Assembly: GCA_002683135.1 (NCBI GenBank)
Contig: NYSS01000040.1
Span: 1 to 54,114 of the forward strand
Reading direction: 5' to 3'
Source of the DNA: Planctomycetota bacterium
GTDB taxonomy: Bacteria; Planctomycetota; GCA-002687715
Length of the DNA stretch: 54,114 nt
How positions within the stretch are numbered: the first letter of the stretch is position 1; the number at the start of each line of letters is the position of its first letter. Positions 41,858 to 49,353 of this stretch are shown piece after piece. Position numbers and translations under genes: made by a program. The notes under the pieces were generated by a model that saw nothing but the letters and a program-made list of their open reading frames with translations, was not told where the DNA came from and searched no databases.

Positions 41858-42819
41858 CTCGCCCGGTGCTCAGGGTCAAGGACCTCCGCCTCTCCTATCC
41901 CGCTCGCGGCGCGTCCGGCGTCGTCCACGCGGTGCGCGGGGTCGACATTCAAGTCGCCGCCGGCGAGGTCGTCGCCCTAGTCGGCGAATCCGGGTGCGGC
42001 AAGTCATCGCTGGCCCGCGCGATCCTGCAGCTGCGGCGCCCCGACACCGGCCACGTGCTGCTCGAAGGTCCGGACGGGACCCTCCCTCTACACCAGTTGA
42101 CTGGGGGCGCGCTGCGCCGCGCGCGTCGGTGGATACAGGGCGTCTTCCAAGATCCCTACGCGTCTCTCGACCCCAGGATGAGCATCGGAGATACGGTGGC
42201 TGAACCGCTGCGCGCGTTCGGGCTCGCTAGCGGGACGACGTCGCGAGAACGCGTCGCCGCTCTGCTAGAACGCGTGGGGCTCGGCGCGGCCCTGGCCACC
42301 CGATTCCCCCACGAACTATCCGGCGGCCAACGACAACGAGTCGGTATCGCGCGCGCCCTCGCCTCCGAACCGCGGGTGGTCGTCCTCGATGAAGCGGTGT
42401 CGGCCCTCGACGTGTCCCTGCGAGCCCAGGTCCTGAACCTGCTCTTAGACCTCCGCCGCGACCTGGACCTCGCCATGCTCTTCATCACCCACGACCTGGC
42501 TGTCGTCAGAGCGCTGGCCGACCGCGTCGCAGTGATGTACCTGGGTGAGCTCGTCGAGATCGCCACCCGCGACGCGCTCCTCCAGACGCCCCGACACCCG
42601 TACACCCGCGCGCTGCTCGACGCCGTACCCGTCCCGGACCCAGTGCTTCAAGCCGCCCGCGTCAGCAGACCCCTCGGAGGCGAACCCCCGTCCCAGGAAC
42701 GCGTACCCAAAGGCTGCGCGTTCGCGAGCCGATGCCCGGTCGCGGAGGAGCGTTGCGCGTCCGAGCGACCCACCATGCGCACGGTGGGCGGGTCCGCCGT
42801 GTCGTGCCACCTGGCGTGA
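41854..42819 (+). CDS. oppF: Oligopeptide ABC transporter ATPase, OppF/DppF type (operon 2)
   Basis: The 321-aa protein has Walker A GESGCGKS, Q-loop VFQDPYASLDP, signature LSGGQRQR, Walker B VVLDEAVSALD and H-loop THDLAVV, with the C-terminal CAFASRCPVAEERC cysteine motif. Walker B ends DEAVSALD where most family members, including the other three ATPases here, have DEPTSALD or DEPTTALD. The GTG start at 41854 overlaps the OppD stop (GTGA). It is the last gene of operon 2 and converges with the zinc-ribbon gene. Confidence 0.87.
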   Translation: MTRPVLRVKDLRLSYPARGASGVVHAVRGVDIQVAAGEVVALVGESGCGKSSLARAILQLRRPDTGHVLLEGPDGTLPLHQLTGGALRRARRWIQGVFQDPYASLDPRMSIGDTVAEPLRAFGLASGTTSRERVAALLERVGLGAALATRFPHELSGGQRQRVGIARALASEPRVVVLDEAVSALDVSLRAQVLNLLLDLRRDLDLAMLFITHDLAVVRALADRVAVMYLGELVEIATRDALLQTPRHPYTRALLDAVPVPDPVLQAARVSRPLGGEPPSQERVPKGCAFASRCPVAEERCASERPTMRTVGGSAVSCHLA

Positions 42820-42848
42820 CCACCGCCGGAGGCGGGAACGAGGGTGAT

Positions 42849-43904
42849 TCAGAAGGCTGTGGAGAGGAACTGGCGCCGCCAGATGCCGTCGCGGACCACC
42901 AGGTTGGCGTTGACCTTTTCGAGGCGACGAAGCTCCCGCACGAACGCCTCACGGTCGCCGAGACCGTCAAGGACCTCGGCCAGCACCTTCCCCACCCGGA
43001 GCACCCGAGGCGCGAACGCGACGGCGTCCGCGAGCACCCCCGCGGCGCCGCGCAGATCGGCGCCCTCGCCGAACGGCGTGCCGTCGTGCCCGAGCGCCTT
43101 CATGAGCCCTGCCTGAGCGAGGAGACAGCCCCGCTCCCTGTCCGGTAAACGCGCGTCGGCGGCGTCGATCGCGTACCGCTCCGCCGCCCGAACCCGCCCC
43201 GCGAGCAGCAGCATCTCGGCCGCCAGTCCGAGCGCCTCACCATCGTCACCAAGCTGCCCCAGGACCCTCAGCGCGTCGTTGTACTTGCCGAAGGCGCCAA
43301 AGGCCCGCGCCGCGTCGAGCGCATCGGCCCGTGGATCCCGGTCCGGCGTCGGAGGATCGGCCAACGGATCAGAGGGCTTCAAGCCCTGTAGCAGATAACC
43401 CGCCGCTTCACGGTCACATGCATGGACATAGATGCCGATGGCCTCGGGGTCATTGAACGGGTCCAGGGCGTCACTGCCGGGGACCGCCTCGAGGCCGATG
43501 AAACGCAGCTCCTCGAGGAACGTCTGCGCCTCCGCAAGCCCCTGCGCCACCTTCACGCGCACGAGATCAGTGGGGACCCGCGGCGGACCCGCGGCGACCG
43601 CTTCACCCAATTCTCGCAGAGGGCGGGAGAGGAGGAGCCTCTCGTACGCACTCCGCAACACGCGGCTGAGACGGCGCCGGCAGCCGCGGCAGGTCTTCTC
43701 CGATTCAACGAACTCGTTGACGCAGTCGCTGCAGTACCGCACGCTGTCGTCGCGCTCGAAGAGATCGAGCATCGGGTCGACGATCGGGTCGGGCCTCCGC
43801 TTGCTGTCGGGACGAAACCCGGCCAGTGAAACGGGGGTCCCGCAAAACGGACAGCGCCTCGTTCCAGCGTGAACGGAGGCGTCGCACTTCGGACAAGGGA
43901 CCAT
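42849..43904 (-). CDS. Double zinc-ribbon protein with helical repeat region
   Basis: The 351-aa soluble protein has two zinc-ribbon-like knuckle pairs: Cys4/Cys7 with Cys18/Cys21, and Cys58/Cys61 with Cys72/Cys75. A central region (about 110-175) follows, containing DLVRVKVAQGLAEAQTFLEELRFIGLEAVP and DPEAIGIYVHACDREAAGYLL, reminiscent of a small alpha/beta DUF2007-like module. The rest is TPR-like helices (about 195-351). There is no signal peptide. Function is unknown; zinc-ribbon plus helical-repeat proteins are usually adaptors. It is divergent from the TMTC-like gene, whose start is 54 nt away. Confidence 0.65.
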   Translation of the reverse strand: MVPCPKCDASVHAGTRRCPFCGTPVSLAGFRPDSKRRPDPIVDPMLDLFERDDSVRYCSDCVNEFVESEKTCRGCRRRLSRVLRSAYERLLLSRPLRELGEAVAAGPPRVPTDLVRVKVAQGLAEAQTFLEELRFIGLEAVPGSDALDPFNDPEAIGIYVHACDREAAGYLLQGLKPSDPLADPPTPDRDPRADALDAARAFGAFGKYNDALRVLGQLGDDGEALGLAAEMLLLAGRVRAAERYAIDAADARLPDRERGCLLAQAGLMKALGHDGTPFGEGADLRGAAGVLADAVAFAPRVLRVGKVLAEVLDGLGDREAFVRELRRLEKVNANLVVRDGIWRRQFLSTAF

Positions 43905-43958
43905 GCTTCGACGCTACCAAGTTTGACGCCGAACCGCCTGACCCGACATGATGCGCCC

Positions 43959-46340
43959 ATGAGCCCGTCGGCACGAGATTTACCAGGCAAGGGGATGCGC
44001 CGCGCCCTCCCCCTCCTCATCCCCGTCCTGCTCGCCGTCGGCACGGGGCTCCCGGCGGTGTCAGGGGGACTCATCCGCGACGACACCCTCTACGTCGTCC
44101 TTAACCCGCACGTGACCGAGCCGACGCCCCCGTCACTCATGTTCTCCTCGCCGTTTCAGCCTGAGCACGAGCTCGGCCTGTTCCGACCGGTCACGACGCA
44201 GAGCCTGCGTTTCGACTTCATCATCAGCCGCGTATTCAACCTGCCGGTCAACCAGGACTCCGCCCCGGTGTGGCACGTGACGAACCTCCTGCTGGCCGCC
44301 GGCGCCGCGGCCCTCGTGTACTCCCTCGGACGGGGCATCGGGTTCGGTCCGACCGCCGCCGGGATGGCAGCGGCGCTGTTCGCGGCGCACCCAGCCAGGA
44401 CCGAAGCCGTGCTGTGGATCAGCGGGCGAGCGGAGTGCCTCATGACCTTGTTCTCACTCGCGACCCTGACCATCGCAGCGCGGGGAGGGAGGGGCTGGCG
44501 CGGCCCCGCTGCCGCCGCGCTCGCGGTGCTCGCGTTCTGGTCGAAGGAACAGGCAATCGTGCTCCTCCTCCTCGTTCCCATGCTCCCGCGACTCCCGCGC
44601 GCCGAGCGCATACGCATCGCGCTCTGGGTCGGGGGCGCCCTCGCGGTGGCCTTCGCCTGGCGCACGGTCGTCGTCGGCCTCGGCCCCGAGGGCGGGCAGC
44701 AGGTCTTGCACGGCTGGGGCTTCGCAGACCGCGCAATCCTGGGCACCTCCTTCCTCGGTGATTACGTCAGTCTGACCCTGCTCCCCCATCCCCTGCTCAA
44801 CGAGTATGACGAGCCCGCAACCATGACCGCCTGGGTGGCCCTCGGCGTCGGGATCGCGTTCGTTGGTCTCTTCGTCTGGCGTTGCTTTCGCGATACCCGG
44901 GATGCGTTCCTGCTCGGACTGTTCGCCGGCCCCCTCGCCATCGTGGCCAACGTGCTGTACGTGACCGGCGAGACGTTCGGGGAGCGCTTCCTCGCGCTCC
45001 CCATCGCGGGGGCGACCCTGTTCATCGTTCGCGTCATATCCCGTTGGCCCCGCATGGGTGGCTCCATCCTGTTCACGGCGACCGCGGTGTGCGCGGCGAT
45101 GACCCTTAACCGGTCGTTCGACTACGCCAGCGACGAGTCGCTCATGCGAGCCCTCGTAGAGGATGCACCAGGACAGAGCAGCTCTTGGCGGCTGCTCGCC
45201 ACCATCACCAAACGGGACCTGGACGAGCAGACCGGCCTCGCGAGCCAATCCCAACAGGACCAGACCTCCCAGGCAGGGCTGCGATCGCTTCAGGCCTCGG
45301 GCAGCGAGGAAGCCCGGCTGCTACAGGAGCTCCTACGCGAGGATCACGGCGCGGCGCAGCAACGCCACCTCGCCAGGACATTCGAGCTCAGGACGAAGCT
45401 GGAAGCGGAGCTGCGGCGCGCGCTCTCTCTCGACGAAAGCGACCACAAGACACGCCTCGACCTTGTCCGCTTCCTCCAAAACAAGGGCATGCCCAAGGCA
45501 CGAGGCGGTTCCATAAACCTGTTGGCGCTGCGAGAAGCGGAAGCACACGCGCGCTGGGTCGTACAGCACCTGCCGTCCATCTACGAGGCTCACAACGTCC
45601 TGGCACAAATCCTGCTGGCCCGCGCCAGCAAGCTCTCAGGTGAACCACGCACACGCCTCCTCCTGGAGGCCGAGCGCGAACTGAGAGAGACCCTGCGCTT
45701 GGAGCCCCGATCAAGCAGCGCGGGGCAAGATCTCTCTCGCATCCTGATATTCGGCCGCCGCAAAGCCGAGGCCCGCGTGTTCCTCGAAGAGCAGCGCGCG
45801 GTCTTCGCCAAGCTGAGCGAGGATCGCTGGTGGGACGTCCGAGGTCCGCAGCTCGAGGCCGCCGTGATCCGCAGCATCGCCCAACTCGACGGACAGCCGA
45901 ACCAAGGCCTCACGGATGGCCTCCCCCATCTCGAAGAAGCCCTACGCCGGGCCCGCTCGGCGCCGCTGCGCACCGAATTGATCACCGGTCACATCGCCGA
46001 GACCCTGCGGAAGCTCGGCCGCCACGGCGCCGCCATCCGGGCCGTGGGATCCGAGATCGAGAACCTGTCGTCTCGGATCGGCACCGCCCGCAATCAATCG
46101 GACCTCATGACCGCCCTATCCATGCTCGAGATGCAGCGGCAGGACATCTCCGCCGCAGCCAAGTGGTACGAACGGGCGTCCCGTGAGTCCCAACGTGCGA
46201 GCGTCGCCCGCAACATGTTGCGGGCGGCGGCGCGCCTCCACGAGCGACACGCCGCGAGCCTCCCCGCCAGCCCCGATCGCATCGCCGGTTTAAGGGAAGC
46301 GGCGCGGCTCCGACGCCTGGCTTCCATGCTCCCGGACTGA
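43959..46340 (+). CDS. TMTC-like GT-C membrane protein with TPR domain (paralogue)
   Basis: The 793-aa protein has the same plan as the gene at 2144-5098. The first periplasmic loop carries IRDDTLYVVLNP (Asp41-Asp42), then HPARTEAVLWISGRAE (144-159). About ten membrane segments reach to about residue 400, and a C-terminal helical/TPR half (about 430-793) follows. It is a predicted lipid-sugar-dependent protein glycosyltransferase. ATG 43959 is chosen; 43995 (just before membrane segment 1) is possible, and 43869 would overlap the divergent zinc-ribbon gene. Its stop TGA abuts the ridA stop (TGATCA at 46338-46343). Confidence 0.72.
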   Translation: MSPSARDLPGKGMRRALPLLIPVLLAVGTGLPAVSGGLIRDDTLYVVLNPHVTEPTPPSLMFSSPFQPEHELGLFRPVTTQSLRFDFIISRVFNLPVNQDSAPVWHVTNLLLAAGAAALVYSLGRGIGFGPTAAGMAAALFAAHPARTEAVLWISGRAECLMTLFSLATLTIAARGGRGWRGPAAAALAVLAFWSKEQAIVLLLLVPMLPRLPRAERIRIALWVGGALAVAFAWRTVVVGLGPEGGQQVLHGWGFADRAILGTSFLGDYVSLTLLPHPLLNEYDEPATMTAWVALGVGIAFVGLFVWRCFRDTRDAFLLGLFAGPLAIVANVLYVTGETFGERFLALPIAGATLFIVRVISRWPRMGGSILFTATAVCAAMTLNRSFDYASDESLMRALVEDAPGQSSSWRLLATITKRDLDEQTGLASQSQQDQTSQAGLRSLQASGSEEARLLQELLREDHGAAQQRHLARTFELRTKLEAELRRALSLDESDHKTRLDLVRFLQNKGMPKARGGSINLLALREAEAHARWVVQHLPSIYEAHNVLAQILLARASKLSGEPRTRLLLEAERELRETLRLEPRSSSAGQDLSRILIFGRRKAEARVFLEEQRAVFAKLSEDRWWDVRGPQLEAAVIRSIAQLDGQPNQGLTDGLPHLEEALRRARSAPLRTELITGHIAETLRKLGRHGAAIRAVGSEIENLSSRIGTARNQSDLMTALSMLEMQRQDISAAAKWYERASRESQRASVARNMLRAAARLHERHAASLPASPDRIAGLREAARLRRLASMLPD

Positions 46341-46751
46341 TCAGCCCAGGCCGTGCCGGCTGTGCCCGACCTTGGCCACGGCATCGATCTCCACCAGCGC
46401 GTCCTTGGGCAACCGCGACACCTCGACCGTGGCGCGGGCCGGGTAAGGCTCGGTGAAGTAGCTCGCGTAGATCTCGTTGACCTTCGCGAAGTCATCCATG
46501 CTGTTGAGGTAGACCGTGCATCGGGCGACATCCGCCAGGCTCCCCCCCGCCGCCTCCATCACGGCGAGGAGGTTGAGGAAGACACGACGCGTCTGCTCCT
46601 CTACCCCCCCGGCGACCAGCTCCCCGGTGCTCGGATCAAGCCCGACCTGGCCGCTGCAGAAGACCCAGCCCCCGGTAACCGTGGCCTGCGAGTAGGGCCC
46701 GATGGCCTCGGGGGCAGCGCTCGTGGAAACAGCGTCGACATTCGATTCCAT
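46341..46751 (-). CDS. ridA: RidA-family enamine/imine deaminase
   Basis: The 136-aa protein carries the RidA hallmarks: APEAIGPYSQATVTGGWVFCSGQ near the N terminus, and PARATVEVSRLPKDALVEIDAVA near the C terminus, with the catalytic Arg. RidA hydrolyses reactive 2-aminoacrylate-type enamines formed by PLP enzymes. The start at 46751 is 4 nt after the coaD stop; the in-frame ATG at 46793 lies inside coaD. It is probably cotranscribed with coaD. Confidence 0.85.
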   Translation of the reverse strand: MESNVDAVSTSAAPEAIGPYSQATVTGGWVFCSGQVGLDPSTGELVAGGVEEQTRRVFLNLLAVMEAAGGSLADVARCTVYLNSMDDFAKVNEIYASYFTEPYPARATVEVSRLPKDALVEIDAVAKVGHSRHGLG

Positions 46752-46755
46752 GCGG

Positions 46756-47241
46756 TCAATCTCCAAGCCTGTTTGCGAGCGCACGCTCGACATGAGGCGG
46801 TACGAAATCGGAGACCGAACCGCCCGCGCGGACGATCTCCTTGATGAGACGGCTGCTCACGAACGCGTAGTCCTCCGACGGCATCATGAACACCGTCTCG
46901 ATCTCGGAAGCGAGCCGGCGATTGGTGAACGCCATCGCCATCTCCGACTCGAAGTCCGACACGGTGCGCAGACCGCGCAGCAGGACTCCCACGCCCCTCG
47001 CCTTGCAGAAATCGACGACGAGGCCGTCGAAGGTCGCCACCTCGACCCGATCTCCAAACTGCGCCACCTCGGCCCGGATGAGGCCCTCCCGCTCCTCCAG
47101 CGAGAAAAGCGAGGCCTTCTCTCCGTTGACGCCAATAGCGACGACGAGGTGGTCAAACAGGCGCAGTCCGCGCTCGACTAGGTCGAGGTGCCCACGGGTC
47201 ATGGGATCGAAGCTGCCCGGGTAGCAAGCCGTGATGGTCAT
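46756..47241 (-). CDS. coaD: Phosphopantetheine adenylyltransferase
   Basis: The 161-aa protein has normal length. YPGSFDPMTRGHLDL holds the TxGH nucleotidyltransferase motif, and PSEDYAFVSSRLIKEI (with SSRLIKE) is the second conserved motif. It catalyses the fourth step of CoA synthesis: 4'-phosphopantetheine + ATP to dephospho-CoA + PPi. It is divergent from the histidine kinase, 48 nt apart. Confidence 0.92.
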   Translation of the reverse strand: MTITACYPGSFDPMTRGHLDLVERGLRLFDHLVVAIGVNGEKASLFSLEEREGLIRAEVAQFGDRVEVATFDGLVVDFCKARGVGVLLRGLRTVSDFESEMAMAFTNRRLASEIETVFMMPSEDYAFVSSRLIKEIVRAGGSVSDFVPPHVERALANRLGD

Positions 47242-47289
47242 CGGCGGTTAGGATAACCGAGCGGACGCGTCCTCAAGAACTCGCCCCGA

Positions 47290-49299
47290 ATGCGGCTACC
47301 TCGCGGCATCTTCGTCAAGCTGGTCACCATATTCCTGGTGATCGGGCTTATTCCGTTTCTCGTTCTGTCCTGGTGGACCTATTCCAAGGCCCGGGACCGG
47401 ATGACCGAGACGGTGATCAAGTACTGGCTGGTCCGCCAGGCCCGCGAAACGGCCGCCCAGTTGGACCGGGAAGTGAGCGGCATGCGGACCCTCATCCGTA
47501 GCCGCGCAGACGACAATATCCTCGCCAGCCAGATGGCCGACCTCCTCGGACAGGGCGCCGCCCAGTGGGGGGGGCTCGAGGCGCACCTCAACGAATTCCT
47601 CCGTCGCCAGAAGAACTACCGACACGACCTCGACCTGCTCCTCCTGATCGAGGCGAGCGGGCGGACCATCGTCGCCGAGAGCACGACCGGTGAGAAGCAC
47701 CTGCGCGGCTCGAAGATCGATGACCTCAAGCTGTCAGAGAGCGAACGCACGTGGCTCGACCACGCCCTCTCTCCCAGCGCCGCTGCCCTCAACCAGCCAG
47801 AGGTGCCGGTCTCGACTAATGACTGGCATGTCTCGACTCTGAGCACCTTGGCGGCGGGTGAACCTCCCTACGAGATGGAGAAGAGCGGCTACCCGGACAA
47901 AGCGAACCGCTACGCCATCGGGTTCGCTGGCACCATCGTCGCCCCCGGGGGCACACAACCCGTGGGGGCGCTCATCGGCCTGTTCAACTGGTCCAGCATT
48001 CAAGGCGTCCTCGACCAGGTCACAGAGCGGTTCAAGTCACCTGATCAACCCGGGTCCTCCGGCACCCGCTACGAATCCGGGTATCCATTCCTCTTCGCCT
48101 CCGATCGCGACACGATCATCGCCCACAACAAACAGGACCTGCTCGGGAACAGCCTCAAGCGAGATCACGGACTCGGCGGGCTTCATGAGGCGATGGGCAC
48201 GGCACCCTACGGAGCCCACGAATACGAGTACCCGCCGGGGACGACCAAGATCTCCGGATTCGCCTACACAAACGACTCGGAGCACGGGTTCGCGTGGGTC
48301 GTCGGTGTGGGCATCAACCACACGGAGATCTATGGCGACGTTTACCTGCTGCGAGACTTCATGGTCATCGCCGCGCTGATCGTCACCGGCATGGTCATCC
48401 TGATGGCCGCTGTCTTCAGCCACCGGCTCACCGAGCCCATCACGCGCCTGATCGGCTACACCCAGGAGCTGGCACGGGGCAACCTCAAGGCGCGGGTCGC
48501 CATCAAGACCAATGACGAGATCGCAGTGCTCGCCGATTCGTTCAACAAGATGGCCGAAGACCTGGGCGAGAGCAATCGCCGCCTTATCAAGGCCGAGAAG
48601 GACGCCGCGTGGCAGGAGATGGCGCGGCAGGTCGCGCACGAGATCAAGAACCCGCTGACCCCGATCATGCTGTCCGCGCAGCAGCTCCGGACAGCCCACC
48701 AGGATCGGCACCCGGCGTTTGACGACATCCTCTCCGACTCGGTCAAGACCATCGTCGATCAGTGCGAAGGCCTGCGGCGGATCGCCTCGGACTTCGCCTC
48801 CTTCGGCCGCTTCCCCAACCGCGAGGTCGAGTCCCACGACATAGCCGAACTGGTCTCGAACGCCGTACACATGTACCGCGGACGAGATGAAGCTGACGTC
48901 CTCGTGACCTGCGAGATAAAGACGCCGGAAGGGACCGAGGTCCTCGTCGACAAAGATGAGATCGGCCGCGTCTTCCTCAACCTCTTCAACAACGCGATGG
49001 AGGCCATGGACGACGACGGGCAAATCTACGTCGAGGCGCGGAGCGATGACGGAGAGCGCGGTCGAGTCGTCGAGATCCAGGTGACCGATACGGGCCGTGG
49101 GATCCCGGAAGCTGACCGGGCGCGCCTGTTCGAACCGTACTTCAGCACACGCACCGGCGGCACCGGCCTAGGGCTCGCCATCTGCCAACGCATCATCCTC
49201 GAGTATGGCGGGAATATCGACGTCGTGAGTGCGATCGATGAGGGGACCACGTTTACGATCACCCTCCCCGAAGCGCAGAAAGGAAAGCAGGAGGACTGA
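47290..49299 (+). CDS. Membrane sensor histidine kinase (NtrY-type)
   Basis: The 669-aa protein has TM1 (about 10-30), a large periplasmic sensor (about 31-355, probably a double-Cache fold; GYPFLFASDRDTIIAHN is a typical Cache segment) and TM2 (about 357-378). HAMP follows (about 380-432), then HisKA with phospho-acceptor His450 in MARQVAHEIKNPLTP and HATPase_c with N box FLNLFNNAMEAM, DTGRGIP (600-606) and GTGLGLAI. The kinase core resembles NtrY. No response regulator lies nearby, so it is an orphan kinase. The sigma54-type regulator at 250-2133 has no receiver domain and is therefore not its direct partner. Confidence 0.87.
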   Translation: MRLPRGIFVKLVTIFLVIGLIPFLVLSWWTYSKARDRMTETVIKYWLVRQARETAAQLDREVSGMRTLIRSRADDNILASQMADLLGQGAAQWGGLEAHLNEFLRRQKNYRHDLDLLLLIEASGRTIVAESTTGEKHLRGSKIDDLKLSESERTWLDHALSPSAAALNQPEVPVSTNDWHVSTLSTLAAGEPPYEMEKSGYPDKANRYAIGFAGTIVAPGGTQPVGALIGLFNWSSIQGVLDQVTERFKSPDQPGSSGTRYESGYPFLFASDRDTIIAHNKQDLLGNSLKRDHGLGGLHEAMGTAPYGAHEYEYPPGTTKISGFAYTNDSEHGFAWVVGVGINHTEIYGDVYLLRDFMVIAALIVTGMVILMAAVFSHRLTEPITRLIGYTQELARGNLKARVAIKTNDEIAVLADSFNKMAEDLGESNRRLIKAEKDAAWQEMARQVAHEIKNPLTPIMLSAQQLRTAHQDRHPAFDDILSDSVKTIVDQCEGLRRIASDFASFGRFPNREVESHDIAELVSNAVHMYRGRDEADVLVTCEIKTPEGTEVLVDKDEIGRVFLNLFNNAMEAMDDDGQIYVEARSDDGERGRVVEIQVTDTGRGIPEADRARLFEPYFSTRTGGTGLGLAICQRIILEYGGNIDVVSAIDEGTTFTITLPEAQKGKQED

Positions 49300-49353
49300 C
49301 GAAGCGTCGCCGCTCCCGCACGCGGCGCTCGCCACCGGGCGTAGCGTAGGTGC

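Noticed and set aside
47290-49299. Histidine kinase as partner of the regulator at 250-2133
   Set aside because: The regulator lacks a receiver domain and its input is FHA/GAF, so phosphotransfer from this kinase is not supported.
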